This document shows positions 1 to 10,043 of a DNA stretch of 64,000 nucleotides, piece after piece. A program made the position numbers and the translations under genes. Source of the DNA: Rhynchopus euleeides. Taxonomy: Eukaryota; Euglenozoa; Diplonemea; Diplonemida; Diplonemidae. Numbering within the stretch: the first letter of the stretch is position 1; each line of letters starts with the position of its first letter. The stretch covers positions 744,001 through 808,000 of the forward strand of contig OY723318.1 in NCBI GenBank assembly GCA_963210315.1, read 5' to 3'. Under the pieces are notes generated by a model, which was given only the letters and a program-made list of their open reading frames with translations, was not told the origin of the DNA and did no database searches.

Positions 1-436
1 TAGGGGGGGGGGGTGGGGGTGGGGGGCGTGCAGGGAGAACGTTGGAGTGAGGAGCGGGATGGGATGTTAGGGCGTGTGAGTCTATGTATGAGATATCCCT
101 CGCCTGAAAGCCCTGGGGTGTGGGGGTGGGGGTGGGGGGGCCTCCCCGGAGGTGAGGGGGGGTGGCGGTTCCCTTGTGTGTTGTGCGCTCTACACACACC
201 CCCCCTGACACCCACACAAAAATAGCATTATGCTCTACACTCGTGTCAGAGGAGGGTGTGGGCACAATGTGCTCTACACACCCTCTGACACCCACACAAA
301 AAGATTCGCGGGATGTCTCTGTGCACACAACATTTGTTGGAGGGCACCACCAGACATCTCCCTCGGTGCCGTCTCGGGCCTCCAAAACATCTGCGTCTGG
401 GCCACCCTTTTGATCCATTCAGCTCCCCCCCCCCCC
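1..436. repeat. G/C-homopolymer flank with short duplicated motif
   Basis: No gene is supported. The stretch begins with G-rich runs. A short motif (ctctacacac followed by ctgacacccacacaaaaa) occurs near 187-226 and again near 271-302, partly also at 233-255. It ends in a C run at 425-436, directly against the first TIR element. Confidence 0.5.
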
Positions 437-1362
437 TAGGGCAGCGTTTAACCAAAACGCCTCAAAAACGCGTTTTGGGTAAAATCATCAAAACGAAACG
501 TTTCAAAACGTCAAAACGTTTTCGTTTTTTATCAAAAACGCGTTTTTTTGGAATCTCGCGGAACGTCAAAAAAAACGCCCAAGTGGCCTGCAGCCCACCC
601 ATGCAATGTGAAGGGAAATGTGGCTTGCGCGACAGAACGGTGTGGGAAATTCAGGGAGAGAACACTTCCGGCATGATCATTGCTAGCAGCACCCATCTCG
701 ATCAGCTCAACGTACTCCCATTACCGGATGGTTGAGAGAGAGGACCCAACTTCTGGCCGAAGGACACTGGTTCCGCTCTGTGAGGACTTGTCTTTGAACG
801 CACTACACGAACATTCACAGCCGTCTGTGCGAATAGCCACACGGTGGCCAGGACGGTTGGGATATCCCATGTGGGAGAACAGGATGGGATATCCCACCGG
901 GGATAGCGACCGGGACACCGGGAGTGCGCGTGTTCCCCCCTGTGAGAACACGTGCCCTCCCCTGTGGGATAGCGACCATCACCCATGTGGGATGCCCCAT
1001 TAGGATATCGATATCCCATATTAGTGCTGCAAACCCGCAAGCTAGTCATTACCCAGCTCTTCAAACCATGAGGCAGTGCATACCAGCATTGCCCTGAGGA
1101 TTCGGCGTGGGCTGATTCGGCGTGGGGCTGGGTGAAGGGCGAATCTGCTGCGATCTGGGCGTCTGCGATGTGGTATTCATCGCAAGCCGCCACTTACTGC
1201 AGGACGGCTGGCCCTAGCCTAGGCTAGGCTGGCCCTTCCCCTAGTAAAAACCCCAAGTACTGATGACGTTTCAAAACGCGTTTTTTTCGAGCTGTGCCGT
1301 TTTCATAAAACGAAACGTTTTAAAACGTGAAACGTTTTAGCGTTTTTTTTAACGCTGCCCTA
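437..1362. mobile_element. TA-flanked TIR element 1, non-autonomous (~926 bp)
   Basis: Left end TAGGGCAGCGTT and right end AACGCTGCCCTA are perfect inverted repeats, with TA at both borders, as expected for a TA target duplication. Subterminal regions at both ends are full of AAAACG/CGTTTT words (445-560 and 1265-1355). The interior (860-1020) has repeated GGGATATCCCA-like palindromic words. No convincing coding sequence is present. It sits in a C-run/G-run junction that would read CCCCTAGGGG without it. Confidence 0.7.
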
Positions 1363-1593
1363 GGGGGGGTCATAAGCCCCCCTAAAAACGTACGAAAACC
1401 AAAATTTTCAACATACCATCAGAACCGCCCTAATACCTGATCTGACCCGAAAATCCGACCCATACCCCCCCGGAAACTGTCTGGGGCCCACTTGTGACAC
1501 CTGATACGCACTTTTGTGATGATTTTTTGGGGTCCTAAAAAATGTACCTCAGTTTCGTACCTTGCCTTTGTACCTGAACCACTCCCGACCGCA

Positions 1594-1863
1594 TTATTTC
1601 GTTCTTTGCCTTTTCTGCGGTGGTTCTGGCTCAGGTGGCACGCATGTTGCCTTCCCCAGTGCCTCGGCAAGGTCTTTCTTGACCTGATTAGTGGGAATGT
1701 TGTGTTGTTGCGTCAGCAGAATGAGTTCAGCCACCTTCTGGGTGTAGTACTTCGATCGCATATGGGTCATTGTGAGTACTTCGTACGCCTGGGAGGCTGC
1801 ATCGGCATTAGTAGGCAGCGTTGTAGATGATTTTGCTTCGTCGATCTTAGCCTGTGAAGGCAC
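1594..1863 (-). CDS. Hypothetical 89-aa protein of the same element
   Basis: A second minus-strand frame that starts 35 bases after the stop of the 283-aa frame and ends inside the left TIR. The product is mainly polar and helical-looking (AEALGKATC near the end) and finishes with a basic PPQKRQRTK, which resembles a monopartite nuclear localisation signal. It could be a second gene or a downstream exon of the preceding frame. No family is recognised. Confidence 0.3.
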   Translation of the reverse strand: MPSQAKIDEAKSSTTLPTNADAASQAYEVLTMTHMRSKYYTQKVAELILLTQQHNIPTNQVKKDLAEALGKATCVPPEPEPPQKRQRTK

Positions 1864-1898
1864 GATTGGGATATTGTACGCCCTGAGAGCCGAAGTGG

Positions 1899-2750
1899 TT
1901 ATGATTGTGCTGTGTAATTTGCGCCCCGCAGGATATGCACACCACGCAGTCTCGACAACACGTATGAGAGTGTACCATGTGGGGACTCAACAAGGTCATT
2001 GGATCGGCATCTGTCTGCCGACTCAGCCCCCACACAGTGCGACCGCAAGGTCGCCAGGGATGTCTCAACGCCAGGGGAATACCCTCCCCTGGCGTTGTAC
2101 AACCCTACTCTCAACCCTCGGGTCCTCTCCTGGAGGCGGTGGTGGCGGGCCCGCAACGCTTCGTACTTCCGGTACAGACTGAGGTAGTCTGCCCGGCTGA
2201 CCCGCTCATTGCTTCCTAGATCATCTGCTGCTCTGGAGCTGCCATCCCTCTCACTGCCCACATCAGTTGGTGTGGGGGTAGGAGCAGGACGAGTGGGAGG
2301 AGTAGGAGTGCAGGTGACATCTTTCTTGGCTAGCAAGGAACGCCGCTTTTCCCGCACGTGCGTGCAGTTGATGCACCACTGCATATATCTGTCGTCACCA
2401 CGTCCCACTCGCTCTCCTATGTACCCAGCCCGACGGAGCGCCCGAAATAATGTCGCCTCACCGATGTCGTGTGCCGTTTTCTTTTTACGCAGGTCTGCCA
2501 CAACGCTCTCTGCCGAGACCCCGCACATCTCCCGTTTGGCGAGCGTCTTTCGAGCAAGGTACTCCTCTGCAGCAGCATCTGACACCTCTGCGAGGCCCTG
2601 GGCACGCGGCATGTGTTGCTCGGCGTGCTGAGTGAGCGTAGTGACACCCTTCCCTTGCAAAGAACGAAATAATGCGGTCGGGAGTGGTTCAGGTACAAAG
2701 GCAAGGTACGAAACTGAGGTACATTTTTTAGGACCCCAAAAAATCATCAC
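1899..2750 (-). CDS. Hypothetical protein of the 1373-2882 element (283 aa)
   Basis: A minus-strand reading frame of 283 residues that occupies most of the element between its inverted repeats. The first ~30 residues (MMIFWGPKK...) are encoded inside the right TIR, so the other TIR encodes the same peptide on the opposite strand. The true start may therefore be a later Met such as the one before PRAQGLAEV. The next ~90 residues are charged and look helical, with an alternation compatible with a helix-turn-helix, and include a C-x2-C (WCINCTH). A Pro/Thr-rich linker and a basic, Arg-rich tail follow. I do not recognise the family. Its position suggests a transposition or DNA-binding protein of the element, which is inference only. 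Confidence 0.35.
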   Translation of the reverse strand: MMIFWGPKKCTSVSYLAFVPEPLPTALFRSLQGKGVTTLTQHAEQHMPRAQGLAEVSDAAAEEYLARKTLAKREMCGVSAESVVADLRKKKTAHDIGEATLFRALRRAGYIGERVGRGDDRYMQWCINCTHVREKRRSLLAKKDVTCTPTPPTRPAPTPTPTDVGSERDGSSRAADDLGSNERVSRADYLSLYRKYEALRARHHRLQERTRGLRVGLYNARGGYSPGVETSLATLRSHCVGAESADRCRSNDLVESPHGTLSYVLSRLRGVHILRGANYTAQS

Positions 2751-2932
2751 AAAAGTGCGTATCAGGTGTCACAAGTGGGCCCCAGACAGTTTCCGGGGGG
2801 GTATGGGTCGGATTTTCGGGTCAGATCAGGTATTAGGGCGGCTCTGATGGTATGTCGAAAATTTTGGTTTTGTACGGGCTTACACGGTGGGATCTTGTAA
2901 ATTTTACATGTATAACTACAAGTATATACATG

Positions 2933-3745
2933 TACCGTAAACGGAAAAAGGGTGGACCGTAAAAATGTTCCAAGTTCCCAAAAAAAGGCCAAACGTTCCA
3001 TCTTTTTTACGGTCCACCATTTATTGGGACTGAATATGGAAAAGACAATGCGTTTTTCGCCCGCGGGCTGGTGGGTTGCGGGGCGCGGACTGCGGCCTCC
3101 ACGCCGCAGACACCCACACGTAGGCCTCCCGACCTCCCAGCTTTGGACCCTCCCTCCACCACCGCAACCAACACCAGCAAGAGAAGTAAGTCCTCCCTGC
3201 GTGTGGAAAAGGCACGATCACCACCACTCACCTCGAGACTCACCCACCACCACACCTCGAGAAGTGTAGTACCATGCAAGGAGCATTCCGGTAGAAGTAA
3301 AAGTAGAACCTGCTGCACGAGCCCACAAAAGCAGCCACAGTACGGCAGGGCGCGCAGACAGAAGCTGAGACCACCGGGCTCCCTCCAGATGTAAATTCGT
3401 GAATCAGTGCCCGGAAAATTCAGGGAAATCGTACTCCTTTAGTGTAGTACACCCTGCAGTAACTGTGGGAGAACAGTTCCCGGACGATGGTGAGCGCACA
3501 CTCTGTGCTGAGGCTCTGTGGTGTTAATCCTGCAGCTTCAGTCGTACGATTTCCTTGGTTCCTTCGCGACTTCGTCACGAAGGAACTCGTAAAAAAACCG
3601 CCAAGTCCACTATCCCAACCGTAAAATAGGTGGACCGTAAAAATGTTCCAAGTTCCGGAAAAATCCCATTTGTTCCATCTTTTTTACGGTCCACCTATAG
3701 TACGGTTCACCTTTATTACGGTCCACAATATTTCCGTTTACGGTA
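2933..3745 (+). mobile_element. MITE family C, copy A (813 bp, TA ends)
   Basis: Begins TACCGTAAACGG and ends CCGTTTACGGTA. Subterminal blocks of GGACCGTAAAAA/TTTTTACGGTCC words occur at both ends. A nearly identical copy lies at 3811-4624 in the same orientation and another at 21368-22179 inverted. Open frames in it are shadows shared by all copies. Non-autonomous TA-target element. Confidence 0.75.
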
Positions 3746-3810
3746 TATCAAGTAAAAATACATGTATAATAGTTGACATGCAAGTATTATACTTGTATTT
3801 TTACTTGATA
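3746..3810. repeat. Palindrome between two MITE C copies
   Basis: TATCAAGTAAAAATACA at the left and TGTATTTTTACTTGATA at the right are exact inverted repeats, so the 65-base spacer can form a hairpin or cruciform. It belongs to the A/T-rich body of the outer element. Confidence 0.6.
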
Positions 3811-4624
3811 TACCGTAAACGGAAAAAGGGTGGACCGTAAAAATGTTCCAAGTTCCCAAAAAAAGGCCAAACGTTCCATCTTTTTTACGGTCCACTATTT
3901 ATTGGGACTGCATATGGAAAAGACAATGCGATTTTCGCCCGCGGGCTGGTGGGTTGCGGGGCGCGGACTGCGGCCTCCACGCCGCAGACTCCCGCACGTA
4001 GGCCTCCCGACCTCCCAGCTTTGGACCCTCCCTCCACCACCGCAACCAACACCAGCAAGAGAAGCAAGTCCTCCCTGCGTGTGGAAAGGGCACGATCACC
4101 ACCACTCACCTCGAGACTCACCCACCACCACACCTCGAGAAGTGTAGTACCATGCAAGGAGCGTTCCGGTAGAAGTAAAAGTAGAACCTGATGCACGAGC
4201 CCACAAAAGCAGCCACAGTACGGCAGGGCGCGCAGACAGAAGCTGAGACCACCGGGCTCCCTCCAGATGTAAATTCGTGAATCAGTGCCCGGAAAATTCA
4301 GGGAAATCGTACTCCTTTAGTGTAGTACACCCTGCAGTAACTGTGGGAGAACAGTTCCCGGACGATGGTGAGCGCACACTCTGTGCTGAGGCTCTGTGGT
4401 GTTAATCCTGCAGCTTCAGTCGTACGATTTCCTTGGTTCCTTCGCGACTTCGTCACGAAGGAACTCGTAAAAAAAACCGCCAAGTCCACTATCCCAACCG
4501 TAAAATAGGTGGACCGTAAAAATGTTCCAAGTTCCGGAAAAATCCCATTTGTTCCATCTTTTTTACGGTCCACCTATAGTACGGTTCACCTTTATTACGG
4601 TCCACAATATTTCCGTTTACGGTA
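3811..4624 (+). mobile_element. MITE family C, copy B (814 bp, TA ends)
   Basis: Same ends and same orientation as copy A, with few substitutions along the length. Copies A and B lie in tandem separated by the 65-base palindrome, so one may derive from the other by local duplication or the two may be separate insertions at TA sites of the same host repeat. Confidence 0.75.
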
Positions 4625-4676
4625 CATGTATTTTACATGTATATTTCAGGCATATACATGTATTATACATGTATAA

Positions 4677-5025
4677 TACCGTATACGTAAATATTTTGGA
4701 ACGTAAATATTATGGAACGTAAATATTATGGAACGTAAATATTTTGGAACGCTGGTGGGTTGGCGTTCCAGATTTTTTTCGTTCCATAATATTTACAGGG
4801 CTTTCTGCGACTCGGGGACTTGGACCAGGGGATCGGACGGCATACAGAGTCCCTGACGGGACCTACTCGTGCACTTTTCGCGCGATTCCTGACGCAAGCC
4901 GTCCTCACCACCGAGTCCCCAACTGGCCCTGTAAATATTTTGGAACGTAAATATTATGGAACGGACCGGCCAAAAATGGGCCCGTTCCATAATATTTACG
5001 TTCCATAATATTTACGTATACGGTA
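4677..5025 (+). mobile_element. MITE family E, copy 1 (349 bp, TA ends)
   Basis: Begins TACCGTATACGTAAATA and ends TATTTACGTATACGGTA. Inside each end the unit GGAACGTAAATATT(A/T)T is iterated two to four times. A second copy of the same length lies inverted at 63625-63973. It has no coding capacity. Confidence 0.75.
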
Positions 5026-5112
5026 GTTGACATGCAAGTATTATACATGTATAATACATGTATTATACTTGTAGTTATACATGTAAAATTTACAAGATCC
5101 CACCGTGTATGA

Positions 5113-5138
5113 CCCCCCCCCCCCCCCCCCCCCCCCCT
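5113..5138 (+). repeat. Poly(C) run of 26
   Basis: An uninterrupted C homopolymer at the right tip of the outer palindromic element. The element's left tip carries the corresponding G run. Confidence 0.9.
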
Positions 5139-5668
5139 GTCTCAGCGTGGGGTGGGGAGGGGGCCCTCACAGCAGTTGGAGGGGCATCGTCACAGGGGGG
5201 AGATGGGGGTGGGGGGGGAACCCGTTCAGATTAAACCCGCTCGATGGATGCAACCTTTTTTTTTAGATTATGCTCGCGATGGGAGGGGAGGGTTGTGCGC
5301 TCTGTGGAGGGGGTTCGAATACAAGGCGTGCGGCTTCAGCCTTTTTTTGGGTTTTGGAGGTGATTTTTGTGCCCAAAAAAAACCCCCCCCCTTCCCCCCC
5401 CCCCCCCCTCCAAAAAGAAAGAATGCGGGTTGTTTTCAACGCGTTGTTTCACAACGCGAGCCGCTGCCCGCCGCAATCATCTTTTTAAACGGCGGTGCAT
5501 AGCTTTGCGGCACACCGGCATGTCTCTGTCTCACAACGGGTTTTCGCACAAAACCTGCGTGAGTGCGTCTTGAAGTCTCGGGTTGTAGCGTGTTGGCACT
5601 CCGCCTCGATGGCGAGCAAAGGCAAACCAACCCCAATCAGTGGCATGAAGCTGGGGTTGCCCCGAGTG
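5139..5668. other. Gene-free stretch
   Basis: G- and C-rich homopolymer sequence with several C runs (for example 5387-5409). I see no gene, RNA or repeat with a second copy here. Confidence 0.5.
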
Positions 5669-5699
5669 CACGGTGCGCTAGTGTTGGCAACCACTAGTG

Positions 5700-5815
5700 G
5701 AGTCGACAACTGAAACCTCGACAACTGACTGGGTTGTTGACGACAAGTGCCAGTTGTCGACTCGACAACTGGCACTTGTCGAGTCGACAACTGGCACTTG
5801 TCGACTCGACAACTC
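5700..5815. repeat. Left subterminal palindromic repeat array
   Basis: Three to four copies of a ~22-base unit built from GTCGACTCGACAAC and TGGCACTTGTC alternate in orientation, each largely self-complementary. The right TIR carries the matching array at 8465-8560. Such arrays often bind a transposase, which is inferred here. Confidence 0.65.
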
Positions 5816-6054
5816 TATACACTGTACTGCAGGAAGAACGCCCAAGTATGAAGGGGAAAACGCACAGTTGGGTGTGTGCTTGGGATATGAGGTGTGGTGG
5901 CATATCAGCGCTGGACTTTGTTGCGAATTTCCTTGTGCCGTTTCTCCCTCCCACAACCCACATCACCAGGGTCTTGCAAGCCCTGACCAGATTACCTCCA
6001 TTGTTGAATAGATACACACACGCCAACAGACACACACACACACAGCTATCAATC

Positions 6055-7077
6055 ATGCCTGCCTCTGCCAAAACCACGGCGAAGAGAAGCAGAACGGAGG
6101 AAACCGCCCCGAGCTCGGCCCCCCCGACGAAGCAGCCCGCCACTCAGCCGGGCTTTATTCAACTTTTTGTTGAATACTACGTCGAGCCGGAGGAGGGGGG
6201 GCGGCTGTCGAACACAGCCCTGAAGGCACTGATCGGGAAGATCACGGGCAAGCCCATAAAGGGCAACGACGGGACCGTGAGCGCGGCGATGGGGGCCAGG
6301 TACAAGGAGTACCAGGGGGGGACGGTGTCGGAGAAGTCGGCGAAGGAGGCGCAGCTGGAGAGGTACTCCATCCGCACCAAGGGGGGGACGGATACGGAGT
6401 TCATTGGTGTGAGGATCACACCATCTCCATCAGCCTCCGCCAAGTCCAAGGCGAAACTGGAGCAGATGCAGAAGCTGCACCCGCACGCCGCCCTCACCTC
6501 GGGCGTAAAGATGTCCCGGCTCTACGCCGCAGAGGTGAAGCTGGCTGCCCCCCAGAAGACGAAGGCATCCTCGAAGGCAGACAAGATCTTTCCTCAATAC
6601 TCAGGAAGGAAGAGAGACGTGTCGTCGTTGCAGGGAGCAGCCAACACCTTTGCTCCAAGAACCGTCGGGGGATTCTACGAGTTCATCGTGGAATCTGGGC
6701 TGTCGACGGTACAGAAGGTGACCCAGAATGGGCACATTCTGCGCCTCACCCTGCGGAGGCTGCGCGCAACGCAGGACTTGGAGGCGAAGGAGTACGAGGT
6801 GGACCTGCACATCCCCTCCAAGTACCTGCTGGACCCGGGTCACGCTGCGCAGGTCAAGGACCGTGAGGGGATCGTCGTTGTGAGGCAGCTGCTGGTGGAT
6901 TCTGGCGGCGAACAGTCGATACAGGCAACGACTGACACCGGCAAGTTTACAGACTTGCTGGATGGCGACGAAGATGAAGAAGAGGAACTGGACGATGAGG
7001 CAAGTGAGACTGCCCCCCCACCTAGCCCAAGCCAATCTAACTCAGGCCCAACGCAGGTGGATGTGGATGACATTTGA
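6055..7077 (+). CDS. Transposon-borne protein A (340 aa), unknown family
   Basis: The start chosen is the ATG at 6055, just after a CA-rich tract. The open frame extends upstream into the TIR, but that part encodes only inverted-repeat sequence. The N-terminus is basic with a KRSRTEET stretch (possible nuclear signal), then Pro/Ala-rich. Two folded-looking blocks follow, about residues 35-135 and 180-290, with a Lys/Ala-rich linker between. The C-terminus is strongly acidic (DEDEEEELDDE) and Pro/Ser-rich. It is the first of two genes inside the 5669-8603 element and carries no recognisable DDE, tyrosine-recombinase or helicase motif. It could be a DNA-binding or accessory transposition protein. 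It reads without internal stops, which suggests recent activity. Confidence 0.55.
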   Translation: MPASAKTTAKRSRTEETAPSSAPPTKQPATQPGFIQLFVEYYVEPEEGGRLSNTALKALIGKITGKPIKGNDGTVSAAMGARYKEYQGGTVSEKSAKEAQLERYSIRTKGGTDTEFIGVRITPSPSASAKSKAKLEQMQKLHPHAALTSGVKMSRLYAAEVKLAAPQKTKASSKADKIFPQYSGRKRDVSSLQGAANTFAPRTVGGFYEFIVESGLSTVQKVTQNGHILRLTLRRLRATQDLEAKEYEVDLHIPSKYLLDPGHAAQVKDREGIVVVRQLLVDSGGEQSIQATTDTGKFTDLLDGDEDEEEELDDEASETAPPPSPSQSNSGPTQVDVDDI

Positions 7078-7230
7078 TGATCCAGTGTGAGTGTGGAAGC
7101 GTCAACGTATATGAAAGCAAACGGAAGAAAAGGTGCAGAACGATCGCAGTGACACTTTCCCTTTTTTGGTTATCACTCTTGACGTCATCCTCCCCCCGCC
7201 GGTTCCTCAGGCATAGCCTTTTTTGTTGGG

Positions 7231-8338
7231 ATGCACACACACACCACAGGAGAGCCGGGTGGGAATGGTTCCGAAGAGACAATGCAAGATGAAATGTCCT
7301 TGATGGCTGAGGGTATTCGCAGGTCACGATTTGTGGCAGGGACGTCCATCCGGAAGTGCGGTGAAATCTCGAAATGCATTCGAGAGACGTTTCGGGAGCA
7401 CGGGAAGGCGCCTGAGAGGCACGGGCTCTCCCCGGCGACGGTGAGGAAGCATGAAGAGCACCTCCAGAGAGTGGTCGAGGCAAGGAGGGGTAGTTTGCTC
7501 AAAACTCTCGAGCACATTGTCGAAACACACCTGCATCGCATCGACATGGAACACCCTCGTGTTGTCCTGACTGCTGATGGCTATAACCCGGGCAGCAGGG
7601 ACCTCACAGCCAGGATCCGCTTAGCTGCAGGTATTGCTCTAAGCTTTGGAAGCTGGCAACGGTCGAAGCAAGATCTACTCAGCCTGTGCCTCGGAAAGGA
7701 CTATGGAGCGCGACCTCATTCTTTTCGAGATCCAACAACTTCAAAGTTGGGGCGAGAATGGGCTTTGGGGGGGTTCAGGACATACTCCGAAGTTAATGAC
7801 CGCCGTTGGGGCATTCAATGTGTGTTCATGTGTTGTTGCGGGCAGCTGGGAAAAGGCAACAGGATCTCTCTACCGAAGACTTGAGTCTGCTGGGCTGGCG
7901 GACCACGTCAAAGAGAGAGGTCAGAGCGGGTGTGTCTTTTGGATTGATCCGAAAAAACCACCGAAAACCATACTGAACGTGTGTGTGTGTGGCAAGGAAC
8001 CTTGGGGTGTGCCTCCCACCCCTACTCAAGAAGAAACCCAGTCTCTCCCGGAGGAGGTTCATGAATTTCGATGCATTATTTGTGACTACTCCTCAGCAAA
8101 GAAAACGTCTCTGTTTGCACACTACGATGCAAAGCACAGACCAGGGAGCAATGTCCCTTGCTCGTCATGCACAATCGAATGCAAAATATGTCACACAACA
8201 ATAAGATTGAAGGGACAAAGCCAGCACTACCTGGCCCACCACCCCCGCTCTCTCACAACAAAACGTTGCTTACTTTGCTTTGAGACCTTCCGTAGTGTCC
8301 GTGAACGCGATCTCCACATGAAGACTGACCATCCTTGA
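7231..8338 (+). CDS. Transposon-borne C2H2 zinc-finger protein (2 exons, ~351 aa)
   Basis: Two overlapping frames join if a 52-base intron is removed: exon 1 at 7231-7630, intron 7631-7682 (GTATTG...CTACTCAG), exon 2 at 7683-8338. A later Met at 7282 is an alternative start. The N-terminal half (HGLSPATVRKHEEHLQR) is helical and may bind DNA. The C-terminus has three zinc-finger-like units: CIICDYSS...HYDAKH, CKICHTT...HYLAHH and CLLCFETF...HMKTDH. The stop lies just inside the right TIR, so the gene is part of the element. A sequence-specific TIR-binding role is plausible but inferred. Splicing is a prediction; without it there are two shorter frames. Confidence 0.5.
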
Positions 8339-8464
8339 GAAGGGGACAAGGAAATTCGCAACAAAGTCCAGCGCTGATATGCCACCACACCTCATATCCC
8401 AAGCACACACCCAACTGTGCGTTTTTCCCTTCATATTTGGGCGTTCTTCCTGCAGTACAGTGTA

Positions 8465-8560
8465 TAGAGTTGTCGAGTCGACAACTGCCAGTTGTCGACT
8501 CGACAAGTGCCAGTTGTCGAGTCGACAACTGGCAGTTGTCGAGTTTGAGGTTGTCGACTC
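8465..8560. repeat. Right subterminal palindromic repeat array
   Basis: Counterpart of the 5700-5815 array in inverted orientation: alternating CAACTGCCAGTTGTCGA and GTCGACTCGACAAG words, each largely palindromic. Confidence 0.65.
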
Positions 8561-8603
8561 CACTAGTTGAGGTCACTCGTAACTACCAAACTAGTGCACC
8601 GTG

Positions 8604-10040
8604 TGGACTTGCAGGGGGGGGGGGGGGTTGGGAGGGTTTAGAGGGAGGGGAGGTTGCACTCCCTCTTCCTCTCTCCAAGACTCTCTTGCACACGGGGTGT
8701 TTCTCGACCCTCCCCGTCGGTGTTGGGAAAGTTGCTTTGCCTCTACTTTCGAAAATAAACCCCCCCCCCATCCCCTTGGTGCGCTTTTGGTGTTTTTTTT
8801 GGTAAAACACACCCCGTGTGGTAGAGAAAATACGGCAAGAGTCTCGGTGGGTCGGAAGAGCAGATGGTTCCCGCAACAGCTCCCGGGGAGCGGCGGGTAT
8901 TTCGCATAGGATGCCGGATGTGTGAACACGTTTGTGCGGTTTGCCCTGTGTTGTGTGAACATATGTGTATGTGTGTGTGTATGCTCCACCCAACCCGACA
9001 CATTTTCTGTACTTCAGACAGGTAAGGTCACTCGACACGCGGGGGGGGGGGGGTTTTGTTGTGTGTTTTTTCTGCCAGCCGACATCACTAGCGCCAGCGA
9101 GAAAAAAAAATAAAAAAAAAATAAAGCGATTTACTAATCGCCAACTCGCGATCAGGCGTTTCCAGGCAGAAAACAGTGCGTGCTAGATCACGGTTTGTTA
9201 CGACAGGTGGAAGCGATCAATGCAAAAATCATCTGAAAGGAAGACTCGAGAGACTGCTGCTGTATTTTGCTTTTGGTATTCTAGAGACGTTATTTTAGAT
9301 GGTTTCCCCCGCCCCCCTTCTCCCCCCGCCACCCTTTTGTGGTGGGTGTAGATCTTTATACCCCCCCCCCCCGTTTTTTCCCACAACCGTTTCAGACGTT
9401 TACATTCTGTTCTGCAGTGCCAACTGGGGAGGGGAGAGGGCTGTGATGTCTATGCCTTGAGATGGGTCGGTATGACAACCCCCAACGCAGGCGCACTTCA
9501 GCAGAGCGATGGGGGGGGTGTAGCGAAGGTGTGGAGTGCACGAAGGGAAATCGTACGACAACAAGCCTTAGGATGAGCACCTTCTCCTTCGTGCCACTTT
9601 TTCCACAGGGCCTCAACGCAGCCTTCACATACAGGGAGTGACGCTATCGGGAAGGCTTTGGGCGACAAAATGCAGAGAGAGAGAGAGAGATACTACAGGA
9701 GTTGCTTTTGTTTGATGGATTTGGCGCAGTACACCAGCCCTGTATCCCCATCTCTTTGGTTCGTGTCCCACCCCTGCCGCCGTGCCCTACCAACGCATGA
9801 TATGTGACTGAGGGGCGGGCGAGTGCCGATTTCTAGCCGAAGATGCAGCATCTCCCCCCCGCCGTGAATGTTGCCAATGCAGGTTGCCGCTCAGTTGTCA
9901 TATTTCAGTCAAACCCACGTGTGGGGTATGTCGCTGGCCCTTGTCATGGGGCAACCTCATCGCAAGCGTGCCATCTCACCACACGCTGCATCTGTCGTGT
10001 TGTCTGTGTCTTGACACACTCACACACACACACCCTCCGG
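8604..10040. other. Gene-free stretch before the DUF4116 gene
   Basis: Contains a G run (8612-8625), C runs, an A-rich block (9101-9122), a short (GA)n tract (9673-9688) and a CA-rich tract just upstream of the next gene. A copy of the dispersed word TGGAAGCG(A)TCAATGCA lies near 9207. No gene or RNA is supported. Confidence 0.5.
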
Positions 10041-10043
10041 CAG
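10041..10043 (+). promoter_or_regulatory. Candidate trans-splice acceptor (CAG)
   Basis: A CA-rich tract followed by CCCTCCGGCAG ends 27 bases before the ATG at 10071. In euglenozoa such pyrimidine-rich sites receive the spliced leader. No leader sequence is encoded in the genome at this point, so this remains a prediction. Confidence 0.4.

Larger units (their letters stand above)
1373..2882 (-). mobile_element. TA-flanked element with ~235-bp TIRs and two small genes
   Basis: The segment from about 1376 to 1610 is repeated in inverted orientation at about 2650-2880. Differences are few, including about 9 bases missing near the right tip. Outermost bases are TAAGCC and GGCTTA, so a TA target duplication is likely. 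The centre carries two minus-strand reading frames. No DDE transposase is recognisable, so the element may be non-autonomous or use an unfamiliar protein. Confidence 0.65.
1363..5117. mobile_element. Outer palindromic element interrupted by four TA insertions
   Basis: The right end (about 5026-5117) is the inverted complement of the left end, which is split into 1363-1372 and 2883-2932. Removing the 1373-2882 element rejoins GGGGTCA-TA-CACGGTGGG, matching the complement of CCCACCGTGTATGACCCC at the right end. The rest of the host element is A/T-rich ACATGTAT palindrome sequence at 2900-2932, 3746-3810, 4625-4676 and 5026-5095. It carries no coding sequence of its own. Confidence 0.6.
5669..8603 (+). 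mobile_element. 2.9-kb transposon with long TIRs and two genes
   Basis: Left end CACGGTGCGCTAGT and right end ACTAGTGCACCGTG are inverted repeats with one mismatch. Inverted similarity then continues for about 250 bases (5690-5945 against 8335-8575), containing arrays of AACTGGCACTTGTCGAGTCG units and a conserved segment ending near AAATTCGCAACAAAG. Two + strand genes fill the interior. The CAC...GTG termini recall CACTA/EnSpm elements. TG flanks both ends, but I cannot define the target duplication with confidence. Confidence 0.7.

Noticed and set aside
5307-5325. tRNA B-box-like GGTTCGAATAC
   Set aside because: No matching A box at the right distance and no cloverleaf could be drawn; the same applies to GGTTCGAGTCT at 59389.
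5700-5815. CRISPR-like array
   Set aside because: The repeated units are alternating palindromes without unique spacers and are mirrored at the other end of a transposon; the genome is eukaryotic.
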